Source: Roseibacillus sp.
GTDB lineage: Bacteria; Verrucomicrobiota; Verrucomicrobiia; Verrucomicrobiales; Akkermansiaceae
Reading direction: 5' to 3'
Length of the DNA stretch: 64,000 nucleotides
Assembly (NCBI GenBank): GCA_002686085.1
Contig: NZAC01000022.1
Location: 58,861-122,860, forward strand
Shown here in pieces: positions 20,759-29,951 of the stretch. The notes beneath the pieces were generated by a model, which made no database searches, had not been told where the DNA came from, and saw only the letters and a program-made list of their open reading frames with translations. The position numbers and the translations under genes were made by a program. How positions within the stretch are numbered: position 1 is the stretch's first letter; the number at the start of each line of letters is the position of its first letter.

Positions 20759-21217
20759 TCAAAGGAGCCCTGCTAACTTCTTCACCCGTCCCAAAAGGAC
20801 TTTCACCCTGCGGCTACCTTCCTGAGTAGTCACGAATTGGTCTTCTCTCCTTATCTCAAGGGCAGAGGACACACGATGGGTTCCGAACTCAACCTCGGTC
20901 ACGGTCACCTTGACTCTGAGTAAGACCCCAGGGCCAAACCACTCGCCAAACCGTTCTCTGCCGAGAGCATCTCCCTCTCGAACAAAGTGAAATGTTCCAC
21001 TAGTTCCGCTCCCCGGTAGTATTTCAAAACCATCACCCTGAAATACGGTGATGATCGCACGCTCGATGTTATACCGGGGTGCAAATTCAATTTTCCGGGA
21101 TAGAAGGAACCCGGAACGGGTTTGATCCCCATCCCCAACTGCCCCGCATCCCGATAAGAGCACGCCCACAGCGAGGAAGAGGGCAATTCTACTGAGATTC
21201 TTCCAGTTTTTGAACAC
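20759..21217 (-). CDS. Hypothetical lipoprotein
   Basis: N-terminal hydrophobic segment with lipobox LLSGC. Confidence 0.7.
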   Translation of the reverse strand: MFKNWKNLSRIALFLAVGVLLSGCGAVGDGDQTRSGFLLSRKIEFAPRYNIERAIITVFQGDGFEILPGSGTSGTFHFVREGDALGRERFGEWFGPGVLLRVKVTVTEVEFGTHRVSSALEIRREDQFVTTQEGSRRVKVLLGRVKKLAGLL

Positions 21218-21346
21218 GACCGTTACCCTGAGCAGGATCTCTCACTTCGCAAGGATTGGTTGCTCGGGGTATACAGGAACTGCCCTTTTCAAGATGAGAC
21301 AACACCGCCTTGACTCCCAATCCGTGATGACCACACTCCGCAACAG

Positions 21347-22466
21347 ATGGCCGAAAATTCATTCAGCGATGACCTCCAGGCGCTCGACACTGCAGCTCTA
21401 AAGGGCCGCCTGTCGGAACTCCGGAGGTACCTTTGACGTCCCAGTATTGGAAAACACCATCGCTGACATCGAGAAAAAGATGGAGGCTTCCGATTTCTGG
21501 AACGACCAGAACGCTGCCCAGCGAACTGTTCGGGAAGCCAGCAGGCTCAAGGGGAAGCTCCATCCTTTTCTAACCCTCGAGAGTCGCCTGCAGAATATCG
21601 AGGCTGGCGTTGAGCTCGCACGGGAGTTCGACGATGCCGAATCGGCTCGTGAAGCAGTCGCCGAATTTCTTTCGCTGCAGGAAGATATTGACAGCTTTGA
21701 ACTTGTCACTCTGCTGGACAAACCGTCCGACCCCAACAATGCCTATCTTTCGATTCAGGCAGGAGCAGGAGGCACGGAAGCCTTTGACTGGGCCCAGATG
21801 TTACAGCGGATGTATATGCGCTGGGCCGATAGCCGAGGATTCAAGGTTTCCATTACCGACGAACAGGAAGGAGAGGGCGCAGGGATTTCCAGTGCCTCTC
21901 TTAAAATTGAAGGGGAATATGCTTACGGTTACCTGAAGAACGAGCGTGGAGTGCATCGACTCGTCCGCATATCCCCCTTCGATGCTGCTGGGAAACGTCA
22001 CACCTCATTCGCTGCGATCGACTGCACCCCTGAAATTTCCAACGATATCAATATAGAAATTCCCGAGAGCGACGTGGAGATTCAAACAACCCGCTCTGGC
22101 GGCAAGGGGGGGCAGAACGTCAACAAAGTTGAGACCGCGGTGATCATGAAGCACAAACCCACCGGGATCATGATCCGGTGCACTCAGGAACGCTCGCAGC
22201 TGCGTAACAGGGAGCTGGCCTGGGAGCTCATGAAGGCCAAACTTTATCAGATCGAGGAGGATAAACAGAAAGCAGAAGCCGACCGCACCTACGGTGAAAA
22301 AGGCGAAATTGGCTTTGGAAGCCAGATCAGGTCTTACGTTTTTCAACCATACCAGATGGTCAAGGATCTGCGTACCGGATGCGAAACCGGCAATATTCAA
22401 TCCGTTATGGATGGCTCCATAGACCCATTTATCGAAGCCATGCTAAGGGGGCAGAAAAACTCCTGA
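21347..22466 (+). CDS. prfB: Peptide chain release factor 2, expressed through a +1 programmed frameshift: join(21347..21433,21435..22466)
   Basis: Zero-frame [29 protein letters not shown] ends at ctt tga c; +1 frame continues [25 protein letters not shown]...; [12 protein letters not shown] in body. Confidence 0.97.
21423..21437 (+). promoter_or_regulatory. RF2 programmed +1 frameshift site
   Basis: ggagg tac ctt tga c: SD-like ggagg, 3-nt spacing, CTT slip codon, in-frame TGA followed by C. Confidence 0.95.
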
Positions 22467-22521
22467 TCCCATCGTGATTGGAAGTTGGCTTGTCTGACGT
22501 ATCTGCTAAACCGTTCGGCCG

Positions 22522-23097
22522 ATGAAGATGTTTTTCTTTCTTCTACTCGCTCTTTCCTCACCCGCTGTCGCGGACCTCGAATGGCGTAACTTTGAGAACG
22601 CGGAAAAGACAAAATCGTTTAAAGGGCGACTAGTCGGTTATAACCCGCTCACCAAGAAAGTCACCGTCCAGCGGCAATCAACTCTGCGTCCTGTAACCTT
22701 CAGAATCAACCTTCTCTCGGAAGAACATCGTAGGTTCGTCGAAAGCCGCGCCGTCGAGCTTGAAGCGGCGGGAGGCCTGCGCATGATGTTTTATGAAAAC
22801 GTTCAGAAAGTAGGAAGCACACGATCTGGAAGCACTAAAACCAGCACCTACGACGGAGGTTATAAAATCGAAATCAGGAATTACCTTCGACGAGCAATTC
22901 AAGATGTCTCCGTGGACTTCCTTATTATTTACCGGAAGGACTCAACAAACGGTAACGGTACAAGGTCTATCAAACGCGGAAGCAGAAATCTCACTGCTCT
23001 GGTGCCAAATTATGACGAAAATATCGTCATCGGCGGCATTCCACTTACGAGCTATTACAAGGCAGGGTCCGTGACCGCGATGGCAGGTTCCACATGA
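22522..23097 (+). CDS. Secreted protein with SHD1-like domain
   Basis: Signal peptide; LEWRNFENAEKTKSFKGRLVGYNPLTKKVTVQRQSTLRPVTFRINLLSEEHRRFV resembles PVC-group SHD1 domains. Confidence 0.65.
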   Translation: MKMFFFLLLALSSPAVADLEWRNFENAEKTKSFKGRLVGYNPLTKKVTVQRQSTLRPVTFRINLLSEEHRRFVESRAVELEAAGGLRMMFYENVQKVGSTRSGSTKTSTYDGGYKIEIRNYLRRAIQDVSVDFLIIYRKDSTNGNGTRSIKRGSRNLTALVPNYDENIVIGGIPLTSYYKAGSVTAMAGST

Positions 23098-23304
23098 TGT
23101 CGAGGAAGTGGTGCGGTCAGCGCCACAAGGTCACAGCGAAGCCGGGACGCCCTGATAGGGTGTATTGCCCGGATCAAGGTCGGAGGGCGTGTGGTCAAAA
23201 CTGAAGCCTCCAGTGCGGACGTACTGAGAAAATATGGTGACGCTTTCGAGGGTCCCGTTAACCCCTAGCGCAGAGCGATCAAAAGCGGGATGCTCTGCAA
23301 CTAC

Positions 23305-24699
23305 TTAGCGTGAGGCAACATCCTGGTCAGAGACCAGTAGTTCTCCCCAGAGTTGCTGAGGAGACTGAGAGGGGCCCGTCATAACGAAACGGGGGACACA
23401 AGTCGGGCCCATCCCGAGCTCCGCGACAAAGTCATAAAAGAGGTCCCTGATACCGTCCCGCACCGCTGGATCCGAATTGGCCGGCAGCAGGAAAAGCAGG
23501 GCCCGTCGCCCGTTCTCGCGGTAATTACTCAGGAGAGTCTGCCTTGGAAGTATTTCCAGAAGATCGCAAAAAGCATCCAGCGGATCTGTTTCGCCCGAAG
23601 AATCAAAGGGCACGCTCACTAGAGTCGAAGGAACAGCGTAGGTAACGTGGGTTTCTACGGCGCTCTCCATCGCCGCATAAAACTCCAGCTGACTGATAAC
23701 TCGATGGTCGAGTTCTTCTCTAACAAGACCTTGATCGGTGCCCCCACTACGGTCACAGACCGCCTTCATGAGGTCAAAGGTGCTGGAAGTGATTTTCTCC
23801 AGTGGAAGATCCTCAACGACGAGAAGGTGAGAAGGCGCCCGGCCTGCCCTGCAAATAGGATAGGCTGCCAGATAACCAGATCTACGAGTGGAGGGCGTTT
23901 TCAAGAGGGACTTTTGCACAAGGAAGCAGCTCCGGGCTAAAGCCTCGGAAACGATTGGATGATCCTCTTGCCGTAAATACTCAGGAAAACACTCAACCCC
24001 TCCTATAGAGCTAACACGGATAAGAGTTTTGGAGCCACATCCACTGGGAAGCTCGTAGACCGAGGCTTTTCTCGTATGAGTAATATGAGCTAATCTTTCG
24101 AGGATTGCAGCAGGAAGAAAAGAGTCCGTTGCCTCTCGCAACTGAGTAATTTTCTCGTCGATCGCACTGTCATCGACTCCTCGAACCTCCAGCCTTTGCT
24201 GGAGATCCTGCCGAGAGAGAACGAGGAGATCTCGCTCCGCAACATGCTTTCTGTTTTCTTCCAGAAGAAGATCCCTCTCGACTCGCAATCGCGCGCTCTG
24301 CCCTTCCTTCGATCTCGACGCAAAGCCCACTAGAGCCCCGACAAGAGGCAGAAAGATCATCGCGTGGAGGTGATCAGAGCTCACTCCGGTCTGGCCTATC
24401 CAGAAGCTTGCCAGGACCAGGAGCGATGTGACGATTCCCCCAGCAATAAAGCCGCCACGGGGCCCGTGCCTCACTCCAAGAAGAGCCGGAAGCAGGAGAA
24501 AGGGAGTAGGGTTCGATGAGAGCCAGCCAGAATCATGCGGCGCTAGAAGAGCGCTCAATCCGGCCAGTAAGAGAAACAGACTCGCGAACCAGATTGAAAA
24601 TGCGCGCACTCCACGCGCGGGTGCCAAAATGGGTGTTCTAGGAATAGCAGGCAAAGTCCGAGCAGACATTGACGAGAGAGGGGACAAGGGTGAATTCAT
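23305..24699 (-). CDS. Membrane protein with GAF domain and degenerate GGDEF domain (PelD-like architecture)
   Basis: N-terminal TM helices, coiled coil, GAF-like middle region, C-terminal RQTLLSNYRENGRRALLFLLP alignable to RxxD...RYGGDEFALLLP. Confidence 0.5.
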   Translation of the reverse strand: MNSPLSPLSSMSARTLPAIPRTPILAPARGVRAFSIWFASLFLLLAGLSALLAPHDSGWLSSNPTPFLLLPALLGVRHGPRGGFIAGGIVTSLLVLASFWIGQTGVSSDHLHAMIFLPLVGALVGFASRSKEGQSARLRVERDLLLEENRKHVAERDLLVLSRQDLQQRLEVRGVDDSAIDEKITQLREATDSFLPAAILERLAHITHTRKASVYELPSGCGSKTLIRVSSIGGVECFPEYLRQEDHPIVSEALARSCFLVQKSLLKTPSTRRSGYLAAYPICRAGRAPSHLLVVEDLPLEKITSSTFDLMKAVCDRSGGTDQGLVREELDHRVISQLEFYAAMESAVETHVTYAVPSTLVSVPFDSSGETDPLDAFCDLLEILPRQTLLSNYRENGRRALLFLLPANSDPAVRDGIRDLFYDFVAELGMGPTCVPRFVMTGPSQSPQQLWGELLVSDQDVASR

Positions 24700-25073
24700 C
24701 CTCCTGCTCAGGGTTAGCCCGCGAACAGGATTCCTCAGCTAACCGGAGTAACTGCACTCATCCAAAAAGAATTTTAGAAATGAAATTAAGCATGCCTGAT
24801 ATCCAGGCACGTCTTTAATTGATTCGATCATTCAATAGGGCAAAATAATCAACTCCTATAAAATCAAGAGAGGGTTTCATCTCGAGGCTAGATTACCCTG
24901 AAAGGCAGAGACAAATGGCTCTAGTAAACTTGCGGGCGGTCAATTTAAAGAAACTGCCATGGCCCCTACTCGTTTCTTGAATGGCTACCTTCTTGGGTAG
25001 TCACACGGACAGGAAAATAAGCTACAGTTGGATCCATCACGGAGACTTGATGTTCGGCCCCCTTAACAAAATA

Positions 25074-28000
25074 TCACTCTCGAGAGCCAGGAGTCACCTC
25101 AAGGGTAATCCTCTGCCCTTTGCGTAATACCGTGATCTTTACCATCTCTCCAACCTTCAACGACTCAAGTACGTAGGTATAATCGTAAATGTTCTTCACC
25201 GCTTTCCCTGCCACGTCAACCACAACATCTCCACCCTGAATTCCCGCCTTGTCAGCGGGCCCACCCTTGGTTGCTCCGGATAGTTTGACCCCAACTGCAT
25301 CACCCTGCGAATAATCAGGAACCGTCCCGAGGTAAGCCCTGAGATTAGCTCGTCTTCCCTGTCCCTCTGGGCGCTCCACCTTGACGTAATCAGGCGCCTC
25401 CTCTGCACCCGCTAGCCCTCTGGCAACAAGCGCCATGAAGCGGGTGACTTTCTCGGTCCCGGGGTAGTTTATCTTATCCGCCGTATCCCTCGGTGTATGG
25501 TAGTCGTCATGCGCTCCGGTAAATGCATTCAGAATCGGCACTTCCCGCAGGTAAAAAGAGGTCGCGTCGGTAGGAAGGTAGGCATCACTCTGGGTCTTGA
25601 TAGGAAGACCGACGGGAATATTTCTTTGCTCAATAACCTGGGGCCATATCGAACTGGACCCAGTACCCTGCAGAACCAGTGATTTGTCAAGGCGACCCAC
25701 CATATCCATATTAAGGTTGGCAGCAAAAACGTCATTCAACTTGGCGTCCTGATCTCCCTTAAGCCTCTGGGCCACTTCCTTCACAAAACGCGAGGACCCA
25801 ATCAACCCGATTTCTTCTCCGGACCAGGCAGCGAAGATGACATCTCGCTGTAGGCGGAGGGCACCTGCCTCCTGTTGAGCCGCAAGATACTGAGCAATTT
25901 CCAGCAGGGCCGCGACTCCTGAAGCATTATCATCCGCACCGTAGTGAATCTTCTTGGCTTCTTTCCCGGTAGCCCTCGAGCCACTCCCGTAAGATCCAAG
26001 ATGGTCAACATGCGCCCCAAGAATAAGAGCGGGCCGACGGCGAGCCTCTGCATCCCGGGCTACCAGCCGCCCAACAACATTACGCCCTACCCGCTTCTGT
26101 TGAACGATATCGATTGTAGCCTTGACGGTGGCCTTTGGAACTTTGATCCCCATCATCATCTCACCCTTATCGAGAGCAGTCTGGATCTCCCCCAGATTTT
26201 CCCCTGTGGCAGCAACAAGTTTCTCCCCAATTTCCTTCCTCAGGGAAAAGGCCGCTATTCCCGAGTCGGCCATCGAAGCATCGTATCTCAATCCCACCAG
26301 CTCGTCCTTCACCTCGGTATTCGGACCCGCTACGAAAATAATCCCCTTTGCTCCCTTTTGCCTCGCGGTCATTGCCTTGTAGCGCATGCTTGAGTAGCGG
26401 GCGAATTGGCGACGGCGCTCGGCGCTGACGTTCTCGGGCATGAAGCGTAGAACCAGCACCCACTTGTCCTTCACCGCCAGATGGTAGTAGCTCGAATACA
26501 TGCCACTCTTTTTGCCATCCGCACCGACCTGTCCCTTGGGAATCTCGATCCCATAACCTGCAAATACGATTTCCTCAGCGGTAATCTCTCCAAGCTGGGA
26601 GAAAGATAACGGTTTCCAGTCCTCGTTAACCTTCAGCTCCGTTTTTTCGCCACCTATGGTGAGAGTCAGCTTGTTTTTTTCTCCAAGGTCGCCCCCCGCC
26701 GTAAATTCGAATGGGTGAAAATAGTCGTCGGCTAAAAAGGGCTTCAATCCGAAAAGCTCAAATGCCTTGCCCACATAGGCGGTAGCCGTCTTCTCGCCTG
26801 GAGTCCCCGTCATTCTCCCCTCCAGGTCGGGACCCGCAAGGTATTCGACGTGATGTCGTAAATCGTCCTTATCAACTTTCGCATTCGTTGACGTCAGCCC
26901 CTGAAGAGCTTCTGGGGAAGGCTCCAGATCCTGAGAGCCGGGGGAATCGGGCGCTGCCCCCCGGATTGGGGCTTCGGCCAGCAGGTCGAGGGCTCCCTCA
27001 TGATTCCATTGTGCCATAAAAATCTGCGATCCCGAAAGCCCAGAGCGCTTACTGGTCCACGAAAGGCGGTTCCCGTCCGGAGAAAAAGCAGGCAACCCGT
27101 CGAATCCGTCCACCCATGTTACCCGGACCGGCTCTTTCTCCCCGGCCGCATCGACGAGATATAGCTCAAAGTTAGCGAATCCATTCAGATTCGTTGCGAA
27201 GATCAGATAATCTCCGCTGGGGTGAAAGTATGGGGCCCACGACATCGCACCAAGATCTGTGAGCTGCCTCTCTTTTTTTCCAGCGAGCTCCATAGTAAAA
27301 ATTTCAGCCTGATCCCCCTCCCGGTTGAAACGCCGCCAGCATATATTTTTTCCCCCGGCGTCGAAAAAGGGTCCACCATCATAACCCTCTTTCGAGGTTA
27401 ACCGCTCCACGTTTGAACCATCAGAATCCATGATGAAGAGATCCATGAGAAATGATGGGTTCAGTTTGAACCAATCACGATCCTTCTCACTCAATCCTTC
27501 CGCCTCGGAGTAGCCGAGACGATTCGAGCCGAAGACGATCTTGCTCCCATCCGGAGAATACGCCCCCTCTGCATCATATCCTACCGTCCTGCTCAGGTTC
27601 CGAGACTTTTTTGTTTCGAGGTCATACTCGTAAATCTCGTAGAAAGGGTCGTAATCCCAGGAGTAACGTTTTTCCGTCCCTTCTGCCCGGCGCTTCAGCT
27701 CCTCTGCCTGTTTCTTCTGCGAGTCGGGATCACTATGGGTGGACGCAAACATCACTTTCTTGCCGGAAGGATGAATCCACGCACAGGTTGTCTTCCCGTG
27801 GCCGGGTGAAATACGCTGGGTGTCTCCAGTTTCTAGATCTAGCAGGTAGATCTGGAAAAAGGGATTTTCCTTGGACCGCTCACTCTGGAAAATCATCTTC
27901 TTCCCATCGGCACTGAAATACCCTTCGCCTGCCCGCTTTCCCGCAAAGGTCAGCTGTCGAACCGAGCTGAGGAGTCTCTCCTCGTTTTTTACAGCATCAT

Positions 28001-28082
28001 CCGCAGTATCTTCCGCAAAGACCGCTAGGTTTAAACTCAGGACAAGGGACAGATGGAGGGAGAACGCTCTCATGGTGTTCAA
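25074..28082 (-). CDS. Secreted multidomain protein: PD40/TolB-like propeller, PA + M28 metallopeptidase, PDZ
   Basis: 1002 aa; repeated SPDGxKIxFxSNR blades; LILGAHVDHLGSYG...HYGADDNASGVAALLEIA...SGEEIGLIGS (M28 zinc ligands); C-terminal PADKAGIQGGDVVVDVAGKAVKNI PDZ. Confidence 0.92.
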   Translation of the reverse strand: MNTMRAFSLHLSLVLSLNLAVFAEDTADDAVKNEERLLSSVRQLTFAGKRAGEGYFSADGKKMIFQSERSKENPFFQIYLLDLETGDTQRISPGHGKTTCAWIHPSGKKVMFASTHSDPDSQKKQAEELKRRAEGTEKRYSWDYDPFYEIYEYDLETKKSRNLSRTVGYDAEGAYSPDGSKIVFGSNRLGYSEAEGLSEKDRDWFKLNPSFLMDLFIMDSDGSNVERLTSKEGYDGGPFFDAGGKNICWRRFNREGDQAEIFTMELAGKKERQLTDLGAMSWAPYFHPSGDYLIFATNLNGFANFELYLVDAAGEKEPVRVTWVDGFDGLPAFSPDGNRLSWTSKRSGLSGSQIFMAQWNHEGALDLLAEAPIRGAAPDSPGSQDLEPSPEALQGLTSTNAKVDKDDLRHHVEYLAGPDLEGRMTGTPGEKTATAYVGKAFELFGLKPFLADDYFHPFEFTAGGDLGEKNKLTLTIGGEKTELKVNEDWKPLSFSQLGEITAEEIVFAGYGIEIPKGQVGADGKKSGMYSSYYHLAVKDKWVLVLRFMPENVSAERRRQFARYSSMRYKAMTARQKGAKGIIFVAGPNTEVKDELVGLRYDASMADSGIAAFSLRKEIGEKLVAATGENLGEIQTALDKGEMMMGIKVPKATVKATIDIVQQKRVGRNVVGRLVARDAEARRRPALILGAHVDHLGSYGSGSRATGKEAKKIHYGADDNASGVAALLEIAQYLAAQQEAGALRLQRDVIFAAWSGEEIGLIGSSRFVKEVAQRLKGDQDAKLNDVFAANLNMDMVGRLDKSLVLQGTGSSSIWPQVIEQRNIPVGLPIKTQSDAYLPTDATSFYLREVPILNAFTGAHDDYHTPRDTADKINYPGTEKVTRFMALVARGLAGAEEAPDYVKVERPEGQGRRANLRAYLGTVPDYSQGDAVGVKLSGATKGGPADKAGIQGGDVVVDVAGKAVKNIYDYTYVLESLKVGEMVKITVLRKGQRITLEVTPGSRE

Positions 28083-28166
28083 ATCTAATAGAAGCAGGCT
28101 GACGATCCGTCAAATTATACGCTGGGAATTGCTTTTCCTCCGTAAATTCCCGATGAGGGGCACATC

Positions 28167-28856
28167 ATGCGTATTGATATCCTCACTCTCTTTCCCGAAA
28201 TCGCTCTGGCTCCTCTGCGCGAGAGCATAATTAAGAGGGCCCAAAAAGCGGGGATTGTGGACATTCATGCCCATGACCTGAGGTCGTGGGCTTTGGACAA
28301 GCATCGTAAAACGGATGATTACCTCTGTGGAGGGGGACAGGGCATGCTCCTCAAACCAGAGCCGGTCTTTGCTGCCGTCGAAGACCTCCGCAAGGAAAGA
28401 ACCAAGGTCATATTGACCACTCCTCAAGGACTCCCTTTCAAGCAAAAGCACGCCCAGAAGCTTAGCTCCTACGGGCATCTGATCTTCATCTGTGGTCACT
28501 ACGAGGGCGTCGATCACCGGATAGTGGATCACCTGGTAGACGAAGAGATCAGTATCGGAGACTACGTCCTGACTAATGGGGCGCTGGCTGCCGCCGTCGT
28601 TTGCGATGCCGTCATCCGCCTCCTTCCCGGAGCTCTCGGCGACGACAGGTCTCCCGCGGAAGAGTCCTTCTCCAACCCCGACCTGCTGGAACCTCCGGCT
28701 TACACCAAACCCATCGATTTTATGGGGCTGAAGGTTCCCGAAATTCTTCTGTCAGGAAACCATGCCGCAATCGAGCGATGGAAACAAAAGCAAGCTCTGG
28801 AGCGCACCCGCAGGAATCGCCCTGATCTGATTGATCCGTCCGGAGAAGGCGCGTGA
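28167..28856 (+). CDS. trmD: tRNA (guanine-N1)-methyltransferase
   Basis: MRIDILTLFPE, GGGQGMLLKPEPVF, LIFICGHYEGVDHRI, ISIGDYVLTNGALAA. Confidence 0.98.
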   Translation: MRIDILTLFPEIALAPLRESIIKRAQKAGIVDIHAHDLRSWALDKHRKTDDYLCGGGQGMLLKPEPVFAAVEDLRKERTKVILTTPQGLPFKQKHAQKLSSYGHLIFICGHYEGVDHRIVDHLVDEEISIGDYVLTNGALAAAVVCDAVIRLLPGALGDDRSPAEESFSNPDLLEPPAYTKPIDFMGLKVPEILLSGNHAAIERWKQKQALERTRRNRPDLIDPSGEGA

Positions 28857-28931
28857 GCCCGCGGCAACCCTCCAAGCCTTCCGGAAAGTTTAACTCTGGC
28901 CACTGGTGATCACTCGCCACTACAATAAGAC

Positions 28932-29804
28932 ATGCAAAGTATGACCGGATTCGGGCGGGGGGCCCACGCCACTGAGCACATCGTTGTTCGCGTTGAAGCA
29001 TCCTCGGTCAACCGTAAGCAGGGAGAGGTCCACCTTTTCATGCCACGAAACCTTGCAGAGCTTGAACCCCGCCTCCGGAAGCATGTCCTCGGAAGGATCA
29101 CTCGCGGGAGAGTTAATGTTAATGTGTCTCTTGAGTATACCGGTGGATTCGAAGAGGGCGTCAAGATAGACACGGGGAAAGCACGCGCCCTGCAATCCGC
29201 TTTCGAGGAATTATCTGAGAGTCTTGGTCAGAAGCTCTCCCCTCAAGCAGCAGACTATCTTCGTGTTCCCGACATTTTCGTTTTCAGCGAAGGCTCACAT
29301 GTCGAGGAAACGCTTGAGGCCCTTCTGCCTGCCCTTGATGAAGCATTGGACAATCTCATCGCAATGCGGACCGAGGAAGGGGCAGACCTCCGGGCTGAGC
29401 TGGCACGAATCCTGAAGACCCTCGGGGACCTGACCAAGGAAATCGAGGATCACTCTCCCTCCATCGTTATCGGACACCGGGAAAACCTGCTCTCACGCCT
29501 CGGAGAAGCAGGCCTCGAAATTGATCTCAGTGACGAACGGATCCTCAAAGAAATTGCCCTCTTTGCTGATCGCTGTGAAATCACGGAAGAACTGACGAGG
29601 CTAAAGTCTCATTTCCGGAAATTTCATTCCTATTTAGAGGGATCAGGAGTGGTGGGCCGTTCGATGGACTTTCTTTGTCAGGAAATCAACCGGGAGCTTA
29701 ATACCATCGGATCAAAGGCAAACGATGCCGTTCTGGCCCAAGCCGTTGTAAACGCCAAAACCGAGCTGGAAAAGATCAGGGAGCAAGTTCAAAATGTTGA
29801 GTGA
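28932..29804 (+). CDS. YicC-family endoribonuclease-like protein
   Basis: MQSMTGFGRG start; C-terminal GRSMDFLCQEINRELNTIGSKANDAVLAQAVVNAKTELEKIREQVQNVE. Confidence 0.95.
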   Translation: MQSMTGFGRGAHATEHIVVRVEASSVNRKQGEVHLFMPRNLAELEPRLRKHVLGRITRGRVNVNVSLEYTGGFEEGVKIDTGKARALQSAFEELSESLGQKLSPQAADYLRVPDIFVFSEGSHVEETLEALLPALDEALDNLIAMRTEEGADLRAELARILKTLGDLTKEIEDHSPSIVIGHRENLLSRLGEAGLEIDLSDERILKEIALFADRCEITEELTRLKSHFRKFHSYLEGSGVVGRSMDFLCQEINRELNTIGSKANDAVLAQAVVNAKTELEKIREQVQNVE

Positions 29805-29865
29805 CTCCAGGCTAGCAAAGGGTTGTATCTCGCTATCCGGGCCCCACGGGGTAGGGTCGACGCCA

Positions 29866-29880
29866 CTCTTAAATTAAGAG
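29866..29880. repeat. Short operator-like dyad upstream of ROK gene
   Basis: ctcttaa-a-ttaagag, 7-bp arms with 1-nt centre. Confidence 0.5.
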
Positions 29881-29951
29881 CCTTCCACTCAGACTTTACC
29901 CTAACCTAGGAAAACCGCTTTTTCCAAACCCACGTCTCATCCCTCGTCACG

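Noticed and set aside
24770-24900. AT-rich intergenic patch with small hairpin tgcctg-atatc-caggca
   Set aside because: Short stem, no repeats, integrase or mobile gene nearby; insufficient for an origin or att site
20812-25010. Near-identical 22-mer ggctaccttc(c/t)tg(a/g)gtagtcac at about 20814 and 24981
   Set aside because: One copy is coding (VTTQEGSRR), the other intergenic; a 20/22 match in 64 kb is within chance expectation and no larger repeat surrounds it
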